Shown here one piece after another: positions 1 through 8,459 of a stretch of DNA of 64,000 nt (the stretch's first letter is position 1; the number at the start of each line of letters is the position of its first letter). Under the pieces are notes generated by a model. The model did no database searches. It had not been told where the DNA came from and saw only the letters and a list, made by a program, of their open reading frames with translations. Origin of the DNA: Bacteroidota bacterium (GTDB taxonomy: Bacteria; Bacteroidota; Bacteroidia; B-17B0; Aurantibacillaceae); contig JANYGK010000036.1 of the NCBI GenBank assembly GCA_025362395.1, forward strand, positions 1 through 64,000, read 5' to 3'. The translations under genes and the position numbers were made by a program.

Positions 1-1
1 T

Positions 2-958
2 TTAAAACAAGCAGTTCCGGCTAATGTATCGTTGGTAGATGATATTGCCGACCTGCTGAAGATCAGTAACGACAGCGCTTACAGACGCTTAAGAAATGAA
101 ACAGAATTAAGCCTGGATGAAACCTATAAGATCTGCAAGCATTACAGGATCTCTGTTGATTCTGTTTTTTCCAGTAAAGGAGACTCAGTCACCTGCAATT
201 ATATTAAGCTCACCGATTCGGCTGATAATTTTGAAAATTATTTAACGGGATTGTTGACCCAGTTGACACGGTTAGAAAAATCGGAGGACGCTAAAATTAT
301 TTATGCGGCCGAAGAAATTCCTATTTTCCATTCTTTCTATTCAAAAGAGCTGACCGCCTTTAAACTGTTTTACTGGCAACGTTCCGTATTAAATGTCCCG
401 GAGTATCAAACTAAAAAGTTCGATTGGGATTCTATTCCTGAAAAGCAATTGAAACTGGCGGAACAGATACACCGGGCTTATCTCAAGATACCGAGTACAG
501 AGGTGTGGACCGACGAAACCATACAAACTACTATTAAACAAATAGAGTATTATTTTGAATCGGGCGCTTTTAAAGAAAAGGAAGATACCATTACGGTATT
601 GCAGGAATTAAAAAAAATGATGCAGGCCATACATCATTATGCAGAGCATGAAACTAAAAATAATCATGCAAAATTGGGTAGTGTTCCCTTTGCATTATAT
701 AACAGCGACCTGGTAATAGGAACCAATTGTATTCATGTAAGAGTTGCCGGCACAGTGTTTTCGTATATCTCGTTTAATACCATGAATTCGCTAACGACAG
801 GTAACCAACAGTTTTGTGAAGAGATTGAACACTGGATGAAAAACTTAATTAAAAAATCTACGCTTATCAGCGGTATTGCCGAAAAACAAAGGTTCCAGTT
901 TTTCAGTAAAACGTACAAAGCCATTGATCAGTGTATTGAACGCGTGAAAAATTATTAA
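2..958 (+). CDS. XRE-type helix-turn-helix regulator, 5' end outside window
   Basis: The reading frame is open to the window edge (codons from position 2), so the true start lies upstream and this is a 3' fragment of about 318 codons. The first 50 residues form an XRE-like helix-turn-helix: a segment ending VSLVDDIADLLKISNDSAYR is followed by RLRNETELSLDETYKICKHY, the pattern of Bacteroidota regulators that bind DNA with an N-terminal HTH. The rest is a helix-rich domain of about 250 residues without a recognised enzymatic motif. An internal TTG at 32 could be taken for a start, but homologues I recall begin earlier. Target genes are unknown. It is followed by 131 bp without a gene, so co-transcription with ispD is uncertain. 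Confidence 0.75.
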   Translation, partial: LKQAVPANVSLVDDIADLLKISNDSAYRRLRNETELSLDETYKICKHYRISVDSVFSSKGDSVTCNYIKLTDSADNFENYLTGLLTQLTRLEKSEDAKIIYAAEEIPIFHSFYSKELTAFKLFYWQRSVLNVPEYQTKKFDWDSIPEKQLKLAEQIHRAYLKIPSTEVWTDETIQTTIKQIEYYFESGAFKEKEDTITVLQELKKMMQAIHHYAEHETKNNHAKLGSVPFALYNSDLVIGTNCIHVRVAGTVFSYISFNTMNSLTTGNQQFCEEIEHWMKNLIKKSTLISGIAEKQRFQFFSKTYKAIDQCIERVKNY

Positions 959-1089
959 AACGAGATTTAAGGAAGATATGAGATTAAAGGCATAAGATTT
1001 ATTTGATTTAAATAAAAAAATTAAATGCCACTTTTAATAACTAATATACTATGTACTCTATGGGACTATGTAATTAAAAAAAAAAATAA

Positions 1090-1758
1090 ATGAACTCACA
1101 TTATAACGTTATTATTGTTGCAGGCGGTACAGGCACTAGGATGCAGTTTAATGTGCCCAAGCAATTTATAGAAATAAAAGGTAAGCCTATTCTAATTCAT
1201 ACGATTGAAAAATTTTTTGAATTTGACGAATTCATTAACGTGATTGTTTGTGTGCATCCTGATTATTTAACTTCTTCTAATTTTATGTTGGCAGAATATT
1301 TTCCCGATAAAAACATTCATACAGTTTATGGCGGAGAAACGCGTTTTCATTCCGTGAAAAATGGCCTGCATGTCATTACTAATAAAAATGATATTGTAGG
1401 CATTCATGATGCTGCACGGCCTTTTGTAAGTATTGAAACCATTAAGCGGTGTTTTGAAACAGCCGCTAAACACGGTAATGCTATCCCGGTTTTGCCTGTA
1501 AACGAAAGTTTAAGAATGGTAAGTAACGGCATTAATAAAGCAGTAAGAAGGGACGATTATAAGGTCGTGCAAACACCGCAATGCTTTATTGTTTCTAAAA
1601 TTAAAGAAGCATTTGATCAGGAATATTCTCCTTTTTTTACAGATGATGCAACAGTACTGGAAGGAATGGACGAACGTATACATTTAGTAGAGGGAAACCA
1701 AGAGAACATAAAAATTACCAATCCTTACGATCTTAAATTTGCAGAATTATATTTATGA
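1090..1758 (+). CDS. ispD: 2-C-methyl-D-erythritol 4-phosphate cytidylyltransferase
   Basis: IspD transfers CMP from CTP to methylerythritol 4-phosphate in the MEP pathway of isoprenoid synthesis, in the cytosol. The 222-residue length fits the family. The N-terminal nucleotide-binding loop AGGTGTRM (residues 11-18) and KQF, the segment GIHDAARPFV (family signature around the DAAR motif), QTPQCF, TDDATVLE and the C-terminal ENIKITNP are all present. Its TGA stop overlaps the ATG of the polX-like gene by 4 bases (ATGA), and the GH3 gene follows, so the three are almost certainly one transcript. RibD/TarI-type cytidylyltransferases are relatives, but the sequence fits IspD best. Confidence 0.93.
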   Translation: MNSHYNVIIVAGGTGTRMQFNVPKQFIEIKGKPILIHTIEKFFEFDEFINVIVCVHPDYLTSSNFMLAEYFPDKNIHTVYGGETRFHSVKNGLHVITNKNDIVGIHDAARPFVSIETIKRCFETAAKHGNAIPVLPVNESLRMVSNGINKAVRRDDYKVVQTPQCFIVSKIKEAFDQEYSPFFTDDATVLEGMDERIHLVEGNQENIKITNPYDLKFAELYL

Positions 1759-3356
1759 TGACCACGGAAGACATAGCGGATGCTCTGGAAGTGACCGCTA
1801 AATTAATGGAACTCCATAACGAGAATCCGTTTAAAGTAAAAGCAATTGCGAGTGCCGCTTATAAATTAGGTAAAACACGTATCGATTTAAATAATCAAAC
1901 GGTTGAAGAGCTCAGTAAAATTGAAGGTATCAGCAAAAGCCTGGCCGAAAAAATTTATGAATTTACGACTGCTGGTGTTACTAACGAATTAAAAGAGCTG
2001 AGTTCTAAAACCCCGTTGGGTGTAATTGATATGCTAGGCATAAAAGGCTTAGGTCCTAAAAAAGTACGACAATTATGGGTAGAGCTTGAATTGGAAAGTG
2101 TAACCGATCTGTTATACGCCTGCCACGAAAACCGATTGGTTGAATTGAAAGGTTTCGGAGAAAAAACACAGAATGCCGTTATTCAAAATATTGAATTTAA
2201 ATTAAGCAATACCGGTAAATTTCATTTTGCATACGCGGAAAAAATAGGGCAACCAATTATTGATGCTATTAAACAGCATACAGATTTAGTAAGCTTTACA
2301 GGGGCTATGTATCGTAAATGCGAGATTATTGATGAAATTGATATTTTAGTTGGAGACGAAAGCATTGATTTAGATGACTATGGATCGGAACATATTCCCA
2401 TTAATTTTATACAGGTAAGTGAAGCGGTATACTACAAAACGTTAGTAGAGACTTCCTCCACCAAGGAACATTTAGAAGGAATAAATTTTTCGGTATTAGA
2501 CATAAAAAAATACACTAATGAAGCATCGGTTTACGCCAATTTAAATGTTCAGTATTGTGAACCTGAAATACGGGAAGGATTATTTGAATTGGAAAAAGCA
2601 AAAAATCATACACTTCCTAAGCTTATTGAATTAACCGATCTTAAAGGCATTCTTCATAACCACTCAACTTACAGTGACGGAATGAACACTTTAGAAGAGA
2701 TGGCTGTATATTGCAAACAGTTAGGTTATGAGTACCTGGGAATCTGCGACCACTCGCAAACAGCGGTATATGCCGACGGTTTAAAGGTAGAGGCAGTATT
2801 ACAGCAACGTGATGAAATAGAAAAATTAAATAAGGAATTATTTCCTTTCAAAATTTTTAAAGGCATTGAAAGTGATATTTTAAGTAACGGCGATCTGGAT
2901 TATGAAGAATCCATGTTAAAGACCTTTGATTTTATTGTGGCTTCTGTGCATGCTAATTTAAAAATGGATGAGGCAAAAGCAAATGCCCGCTTAATTAAAG
3001 CCATTGAAAATCCCTACACTACCATATTAGGTCATCCTACGGGACGCTTATTATTAGGCCGTCCCGGGTATCCTATTGATCATAAAAAAATTATTGATGC
3101 CTGTGCAGCTAATAAAGTGGTGATTGAATTAAATGCACACCCTTACCGTTTAGATATTGACTGGCATTGGATTCCGTACTGTTTAGAAAAGGGAGTGATG
3201 ATCTCTATCAACCCGGATGCGCATCAATTAAGAGGATACCATGATATGCGTTATGGAACATTTACGGCCCGTAAAGGCATGTTAACAAAAGACATGTGCT
3301 TGAATGCACTTGACCTTAGCGGATTTGAAACATTTTTAAAGAACTATAAAAAATAA
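1755..3356 (+). CDS. polX: PolX-like protein: HhH, degenerate Pol beta domain, PHP phosphoesterase
   Basis: Family X polymerases of bacteria join a Pol beta-like core to a PHP nuclease domain and act in base excision and gap repair. Residues 1-150 contain helix-hairpin-helix motifs (KIEGISKSLAEKIYEF, MLGIKGLGPKKVRQLW, LKGFGEKTQNAV). The palm motif normally GSxRR...DxD reads GAMYRK...DEID (D193-E194-I195-D196), so the first catalytic Asp is Glu, and the usual TGS nucleotide-binding segment is not recognisable. The C-terminal PHP domain is intact: H301-N-H303, YSDG, CDHS, GIES, SVHAN, GHPTG and N486-PDAH-490. I infer phosphoesterase or exonuclease activity without normal polymerase activity. 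Length is 533 versus about 570 for B. subtilis PolX. Overlaps ispD by 4 bases; the GH3 gene starts 1 base after its stop. Confidence 0.88.
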   Translation: MMTTEDIADALEVTAKLMELHNENPFKVKAIASAAYKLGKTRIDLNNQTVEELSKIEGISKSLAEKIYEFTTAGVTNELKELSSKTPLGVIDMLGIKGLGPKKVRQLWVELELESVTDLLYACHENRLVELKGFGEKTQNAVIQNIEFKLSNTGKFHFAYAEKIGQPIIDAIKQHTDLVSFTGAMYRKCEIIDEIDILVGDESIDLDDYGSEHIPINFIQVSEAVYYKTLVETSSTKEHLEGINFSVLDIKKYTNEASVYANLNVQYCEPEIREGLFELEKAKNHTLPKLIELTDLKGILHNHSTYSDGMNTLEEMAVYCKQLGYEYLGICDHSQTAVYADGLKVEAVLQQRDEIEKLNKELFPFKIFKGIESDILSNGDLDYEESMLKTFDFIVASVHANLKMDEAKANARLIKAIENPYTTILGHPTGRLLLGRPGYPIDHKKIIDACAANKVVIELNAHPYRLDIDWHWIPYCLEKGVMISINPDAHQLRGYHDMRYGTFTARKGMLTKDMCLNALDLSGFETFLKNYKK

Positions 3357-3357
3357 C

Positions 3358-4872
3358 ATGCCTATTCTTAATTCCATAGCGTCTTGGTTAATGAAAAAGC
3401 GCATGCACCAGATAGAGCTTTTCATGAAATACCCTCATGATGTGCAGGATGAATGGATGCACAGTTTAATTTCTTCGGCAAAGGATACAGAGTTTGGAAA
3501 AAAACATGATTTTAAATCTATCAAAAACCATGAGCAATTTAAAAAACACATTCCCGTGCAGGATTATGAAACTCTGAAACCCTTGATAGAACGAACCCGC
3601 AGGGGAGAACAAAATTTATTGTGGAATACGGATATCAAGTGGTTTGCCAAAAGCAGCGGTACCACCGATAAAAGTAAGTTTATACCGGTAAGCAAGGAAT
3701 TTTTAGACGGTTGCCATTATAACGGCGGGCGTGATATGATCACCTTTCAATGTATTAATAACGCTGACACTAAATTATTTACGGGAAAAAATTTAGCATT
3801 GGGCGGCAGCTTTAAAACGGATCAGTTTGGCGATCATCATTCTTACCATGGTGATGTGAGTGCGATCATTATTCAGAACCTTCCTATGTGGGCGGAGTAT
3901 TTCAGGGCTCCTGATGTGAACATTGCCTTAATGGATAATTGGGAGGATAAATTGGAACAGATGGCAAACTCTATGGCCGACGAAAATGTGACAAGCCTGG
4001 CAGGTGTGCCGAGTTGGATGTTGGTTCTTATAAAGAGAATTTTAGAATTAAGAAAAACGGACAGCTTAAAAGACATTTGGCCGAATTTAGAAGTGTATTT
4101 TCACGGAGGCGTAAGCTTTACGCCTTATAAAGAATTATTTGATAGACTGATTAACACTAATAAAATTGCGTATATGCAGTTGTACAGCGCCTCCGAGGGA
4201 TTCTTCGGCATACAAGATGAGCGTGTGAGCAACGAAATGTTATTGATGTTGGATTACGGAATTTATTATGAATTTATTCCGGTAACTGAATTAGGAAAAG
4301 AAAATCCGCATACTTATAATTTATCGGAAGTACAAAAAGATAAAAATTATGCGATGCTGATAACTACTAATGCTGGCTTATGGCGTTATCAAGTAGGTGA
4401 TACACTTCGCTTCACAAATTTAAGCCCTTACCGATTTATCATTACCGGCAGAACAAAACAGTACATTAATACGTTTGGTGAAGAGCTGATGATACACAAC
4501 GCGGAGCTGGCTTTAAAAACAGCTTGTGAAAAAACGCGTGCGCATATTATTGATTTTACCGTAGCCCCGGTGTTTATGAATGAAAATACAGGCGCGCATG
4601 AATGGCTGATTGAGTTTGAGCAGGAACCAACAAATTTAGATTTTTTTAAAAGTGTGTTAGATGATACTTTAAAACACATTAATTCCGATTACGAAGCCAA
4701 GCGTTTTAATAATTATGTATTACAATTGCCACTAGTGAGGACAATGCCTAAAGGAAGTTTTTACAATTGGTTAAAAGCCAATAATAAATTAGGCGGGCAA
4801 TTTAAAGTCCCTCGCTTAAGTAATGATCGCAAAATTGTGGAAGAGTTATTGAACAGTATAGAAAGAGAATAG
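3358..4872 (+). CDS. GH3 family acyl-adenylating enzyme (auxin-responsive GH3-like)
   Basis: A full-length 504-residue GH3 protein. Plant GH3 enzymes adenylate carboxylic acids and conjugate them to amino acids; the substrate of bacterial members is not established. The ATP-binding motif SSGTTDKSKFIPVS begins at residue 99, and the acyl-adenylate core continues with YSASEGFFGIQ and the C-terminal ITGRTKQYINTFGEELMIHN segment typical of the family. It is the third gene of the ispD-polX-GH3 operon, one base after the polX stop, with no obvious functional tie to either. A second GH3 gene begins at 63517. The end is 11 bases from the stop of the convergent kelch gene, with no clear terminator hairpin between. 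Confidence 0.88.
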   Translation: MPILNSIASWLMKKRMHQIELFMKYPHDVQDEWMHSLISSAKDTEFGKKHDFKSIKNHEQFKKHIPVQDYETLKPLIERTRRGEQNLLWNTDIKWFAKSSGTTDKSKFIPVSKEFLDGCHYNGGRDMITFQCINNADTKLFTGKNLALGGSFKTDQFGDHHSYHGDVSAIIIQNLPMWAEYFRAPDVNIALMDNWEDKLEQMANSMADENVTSLAGVPSWMLVLIKRILELRKTDSLKDIWPNLEVYFHGGVSFTPYKELFDRLINTNKIAYMQLYSASEGFFGIQDERVSNEMLLMLDYGIYYEFIPVTELGKENPHTYNLSEVQKDKNYAMLITTNAGLWRYQVGDTLRFTNLSPYRFIITGRTKQYINTFGEELMIHNAELALKTACEKTRAHIIDFTVAPVFMNENTGAHEWLIEFEQEPTNLDFFKSVLDDTLKHINSDYEAKRFNNYVLQLPLVRTMPKGSFYNWLKANNKLGGQFKVPRLSNDRKIVEELLNSIERE

Positions 4873-4883
4873 GATTAGGCTTT

Positions 4884-6074
4884 TTACTCTTTTATAAATT
4901 TTGCTTTATATACCGGGTGAGTTTTATTCCTTACTAAAATAAAATAGATGCCTCTTGAAAAACTTGATACATCTATTTGTTCAGTGTATGATGATGAATG
5001 AATGCTTTCTCCTGAAGGGTTTATAATTTCAAGCGTTGCTTCCGTGTTTTTAAAATTCTGTATGGATATGTGAAGCGTTGAGCTTACCGGGTTAGGGTAA
5101 ACAATCATAGTTTTACTATCGGTTAATTCTTTAATGCCTACTGAGCCGGTTGCTTTCCAGGTTTCTTTAACTCTTGCTGTATTAGTAACACCGGTTGTAA
5201 AGTAATACGTATTGTTAAGTGCAAATGCCATTCCCCCTTTTCTTCCGAAGGTTGGTATTCCGCCTCTCGTAAGTAGTATATTAGTGGCAGGATCAAACAA
5301 CATCAGGTTATTGGTGATGTTACCTAAAGAATCCTGTCCGCCATATAAATAGCCTTGGTTATTAATAACCGTTGTGCCAATGTATTTTTTATCGGACAAC
5401 GTTAAACCCGGTATTTTTGACCATGTATCTGTTACATAATTATAGCGATACATATAACGGTTAAAGGCTTGGTTGTTGTTCATCCCGTAACAGATGTAAC
5501 CGATGGTATCAATGGCAAATCCCGCGCCTCGCCACATACCGTTAACGGGTAAATTATTTTTTTGTGTCCAGGTCGTTGTTGTAAAATCATATTCCCAAAC
5601 ATCTTTTAAAACAGTGGTGCCGTCTGCTAATTTTCCTCCTGCTATGTATACTTTGTTTTTAATGATGAAATTGCACATGCCTTGTCGTGCCACTCCGGGA
5701 AAATTCGGTAAGGCAGTCCAGCTATCGGTTCCGGGATCATATTGCCAAAAATCATTTAAGCAAACACTGCTGCAATTAATGCCCCCCAATAAATAACCCT
5801 TAGCGTTGTGCGAGAACGCCGTGGCGTATTGCCGCTCCTTACTCGTAGGGAGAGAAGCCATGGTTGTCCATGTTTCTGTTGCACCGTCTAGGATGTAACC
5901 GTTGCCGGTACAGCTGAAACTGACATCCAAACCCGTTATGCAATAAGCTTTATTATTAATAACAAAAGAAGATGCATCATCGCGTTCAGTGCCCGGGAAA
6001 TCAGTAAGCTGAACCCATGTCTGAGAACTTAATTTAAGATGAAGGATCGTAAAAAGTAAAATTATTTTTTTCAT
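4884..6074 (-). CDS. Kelch-repeat protein with T9SS C-terminal sorting domain
   Basis: A 396-residue exported protein. The signal peptide (MKKIILLFTILHLKLSSQ) would leave a mature protein starting with Gln. The middle consists of about five kelch-type blades, visible as repeated 'YILGG/YxxGGxxxxxxxxxxxWxYDxxxxxWTxxxxxP' units (YLLGGINCSS, VYIAGGKLAD, GYLYGGQDSL), so a beta-propeller is expected. The last 75 residues form a type A Por-secretion tail: VYPNPVSSTLHIS, then a beta-sandwich ending in RGIYFILV and a basic FIKE end. It is therefore predicted to cross the outer membrane by T9SS and be surface attached or released. The ligand is unknown. It stands alone on the minus strand, 71 bp downstream of the toxin-23-like gene's end, and may be transcribed separately. 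Confidence 0.88.
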   Translation of the reverse strand: MKKIILLFTILHLKLSSQTWVQLTDFPGTERDDASSFVINNKAYCITGLDVSFSCTGNGYILDGATETWTTMASLPTSKERQYATAFSHNAKGYLLGGINCSSVCLNDFWQYDPGTDSWTALPNFPGVARQGMCNFIIKNKVYIAGGKLADGTTVLKDVWEYDFTTTTWTQKNNLPVNGMWRGAGFAIDTIGYICYGMNNNQAFNRYMYRYNYVTDTWSKIPGLTLSDKKYIGTTVINNQGYLYGGQDSLGNITNNLMLFDPATNILLTRGGIPTFGRKGGMAFALNNTYYFTTGVTNTARVKETWKATGSVGIKELTDSKTMIVYPNPVSSTLHISIQNFKNTEATLEIINPSGESIHSSSYTEQIDVSSFSRGIYFILVRNKTHPVYKAKFIKE

Positions 6075-6145
6075 ATAAAATGTAGTAACGTTAAGGTAGC
6101 ATTTATATTGTCACAAACTAAAAATGGAGAAATAATATGTAATGC

Positions 6146-7063
6146 TTAATAAAAAATATCCGGGGAAGTATATCCATTCAAAAACAATTTCGGTTTCCGT
6201 ATTTTTTGATGTTTGCGATATAAATATTGATGACCTGTTGTGTCGATCATTGGTACATAAAGGTTTTGACCTTTGTTCCATTTTTTGGGAATAAAAGGCA
6301 TATCATGTATGAACCTGTTTTGTACCGCATTTCTTACCTGCTCCGCATCAACACCGGCATTGGCTTGCAGATATTGCCCGTACTGATTTGAAAATTTTAC
6401 TTGCCCGCTTAATAAGCCGTGCGATAATGTACTGTAGGTTCCATTTTCCGTATTTAAATAACCGATGTGAGGGAACAAAGAATCATTTCTAACGGACCCG
6501 CCCATTCTGCCGGTCCATAACGTGCAGTTAACGGCATATTGCACCTGCTGATCTTGGTACTGAATTAAAAAAGCCCCGGTGCGAAACCTGTCCAGCATAG
6601 GCTTTGCGAATAAATCATTTTCTACGATCACCGACACGCGATCGAATTGTAGGGCTATCATCCCTGTTACCTGCGATGTTTTTATTTTATTATACCAAAC
6701 ATTGTAACTGTAAGAAACCGAATTTTTATAGCCCGTTTGATTGCCGATGGAGCTTACAAATTGATTTACGTCAGAAGTTGTTTTACCGTAACCCAAGCAT
6801 AAGCCTAAGGCACCGTTAAATTCTGTATGTTCACCGCGCGCGCCTAAATCTCTGAAATTATCATACATTCTTACCGAAGCATTAACCTGCGCAAAATTAT
6901 AAACATAATACCCCTGTAATACAAAACCGAAACGCTGTACATGAGTGCCAATAGCCCCTATAAAGCCAATGTTTATTCCGTAAGTTTTGTGGAGCTCCAA
7001 TTGAGAAAAGCCGGTAGAATATAATCCAACAATAAAGATGATGATTAATTTACCGGCACGCAT
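6146..7063 (-). CDS. Secreted protein resembling polymorphic toxin type 23 family
   Basis: A 305-residue exported protein with a signal peptide ending GFSQ|LEL. The body is rich in aromatic and beta-strand segments. Its strongest conserved-looking stretches are DLGARGEHTEFNG, YSYNVWYNKIKTSQ, ENDLFAKPMLDRFRTGAF and the C-terminal DMPFIPKKW. From memory this matches Bacteroidota proteins annotated 'polymorphic toxin type 23 domain', a computational toxin prediction; I see no catalytic motif that proves toxicity. An alternative is an outer-membrane barrel-like protein. Its ATG overlaps the aroK stop by one base (TAATG), so it is translated with kdsB-aroK. No candidate immunity gene follows; the next gene is the kelch protein. 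Confidence 0.6.
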   Translation of the reverse strand: MRAGKLIIIFIVGLYSTGFSQLELHKTYGINIGFIGAIGTHVQRFGFVLQGYYVYNFAQVNASVRMYDNFRDLGARGEHTEFNGALGLCLGYGKTTSDVNQFVSSIGNQTGYKNSVSYSYNVWYNKIKTSQVTGMIALQFDRVSVIVENDLFAKPMLDRFRTGAFLIQYQDQQVQYAVNCTLWTGRMGGSVRNDSLFPHIGYLNTENGTYSTLSHGLLSGQVKFSNQYGQYLQANAGVDAEQVRNAVQNRFIHDMPFIPKKWNKGQNLYVPMIDTTGHQYLYRKHQKIRKPKLFLNGYTSPDIFY

Positions 7064-7587
7064 TACTTCATAAAATTTAAAACAACTTCCTTAAATTCTT
7101 CTTCCTGTAAATTATTATTGTAAACGGTAAGGTCGGCTTTATCATAAAAAACTTCGCGGGTCTTCAATAAATTTTCTATATAAGCAAGCATTTCTTTGTC
7201 TTCCTTGCTTGCCAGTAAAGGCCTTTGAGCTTTAATGCCGAATACTCTTTTATAAAGATTTTCGGCATCCATTTTAAGATAGATCAACTTACCGTTTGCT
7301 TTTAGCAGTTCTAAGTTCGAATTAAAACAAGGAGTGCCGCCCCCTAAAGCAATGATGGTTTTTTGATTATCGTTCATGCATTCTGTTAATGAATTCGTTT
7401 CAACGGTTCTGAATTCTTCTTCACCCAATTCTTTAAAAAGTTCCGTAATATTTTTATCGAATTTGTTTTCCGTATAATCATCGAGGTCAATAAAATGATA
7501 ACCTATTGATTTAGCCAGTTGTTTGCCGTGCGTGGTTTTTCCGCAACCCATAAAGCCGCAAATAAATACTATATTTTTGTTTTCCAT
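7063..7587 (-). CDS. aroK: Shikimate kinase
   Basis: Phosphorylates shikimate with ATP, the fifth step of chorismate synthesis. The 174-residue length is normal. The P-loop GFMGCGKTT (residues 11-19), the DLDD magnesium and shikimate motif, FRTVET, the GGGTP shikimate-binding loop and the RPLL lid segment are all visible. The gene lies 1 base after the kdsB stop and overlaps the following secreted-protein gene by 1 base, so it is the middle gene of a three-gene minus-strand operon. Aromatic amino acid synthesis here contrasts with the tyrosine breakdown genes at 39-44 kb. Confidence 0.94.
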   Translation of the reverse strand: MENKNIVFICGFMGCGKTTHGKQLAKSIGYHFIDLDDYTENKFDKNITELFKELGEEEFRTVETNSLTECMNDNQKTIIALGGGTPCFNSNLELLKANGKLIYLKMDAENLYKRVFGIKAQRPLLASKEDKEMLAYIENLLKTREVFYDKADLTVYNNNLQEEEFKEVVLNFMK

Positions 7588-7588
7588 C

Positions 7589-8338
7589 TTAAGCTTTTAT
7601 ATTCATCAATTGAATTACTTTTTCAATATCTTCCGGGGTATCTACGCAATGGCTGTCGAAGTGAGTTACAGCGCACTGTACGGTAAATCCGTTTTCCAGC
7701 CAACGTAATTGTTCCAGCGATTCTGCGTTTTCCAAAGCAGACGGCGCCAGCTTTGTTATTTTTTCAAGTACATCTCTCCTGTAAGCATACATGCCCACAT
7801 GCCTGTAATACGTGTGGTGCTTGTGCCATTCGCTTTGCGGTTTTCCTTTAATAAAAGGAATGACCATACGACTAAAATAAAGCGCTTCCATTTCATTATT
7901 CAAGGTTATTTTTACTTCACCCGGATCAAATAATACTTCATGCGAATCAACAGGAATCATTAATGTAGCCAATTCCGTTAAACCGTCACACACTTCACAT
8001 AACAGATCAATTTGTGTAGGATCAATAAACGGCTCATCACCTTGTATGTTTACAACGTAATCATAGTCGTCATCAATTTTTTGAAAAGCTTCAAAGCAAC
8101 GGTCGGTACCGCTGGGATGGTCTGCTTTTGTATACACCACATTACCGCCGAATGATACCACGTGATCGTGTATTCTTTCGTCATCGGTTGCCACATATAC
8201 ATCCGTTAAAAGAGGCGATTTTGTAGCTTGCTCGTAAACCCTTTGGATCATGCTTTTTCCTAAAATATCAATTAAGGGTTTCCCCGGGAACCTTGTAGAA
8301 GCGTATCTTGCAGGTATAATGCCTAAAATGGGATTCAT
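7589..8338 (-). CDS. kdsB: 3-deoxy-manno-octulosonate cytidylyltransferase
   Basis: Activates Kdo with CTP to CMP-Kdo for the inner core of lipopolysaccharide, in the cytosol. The 249-residue protein carries the family signature PARYASTRFPGKPL (residues 9-22), VATDD, QGDEPF, the YFSRMVIPF-like segment and the terminal GIDTPED-like CVDTPEDIEKV. It is the first gene of kdsB-aroK-secreted protein. A TAnnTTTG -7 box candidate lies 58 bp upstream on the same strand. The presence of kdsB indicates a Kdo-containing LPS. Confidence 0.95.
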   Translation of the reverse strand: MNPILGIIPARYASTRFPGKPLIDILGKSMIQRVYEQATKSPLLTDVYVATDDERIHDHVVSFGGNVVYTKADHPSGTDRCFEAFQKIDDDYDYVVNIQGDEPFIDPTQIDLLCEVCDGLTELATLMIPVDSHEVLFDPGEVKITLNNEMEALYFSRMVIPFIKGKPQSEWHKHHTYYRHVGMYAYRRDVLEKITKLAPSALENAESLEQLRWLENGFTVQCAVTHFDSHCVDTPEDIEKVIQLMNIKA

Positions 8339-8395
8339 AAATAACTGTGGTTTTAAGTATGTTTTAATTATAGAATGAGTGAAGTGAACTTCTCA

Positions 8396-8403
8396 CAAAT
8401 TTA
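8396..8403 (-). promoter_or_regulatory. Candidate -7 box for kdsB operon
   Basis: On the minus strand the octamer reads TAAATTTG, matching the Bacteroidota -7 consensus TAnnTTTG, 58 bp upstream of the kdsB ATG. No good TTG -33 element is seen at 19-21 bp, so support is moderate to weak in this AT-rich gap. Confidence 0.3.
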
Positions 8404-8459
8404 CTAAAATTATAAGCATGTATTTGTATTATCATCATATAACTATTATCTTTAAAAAT

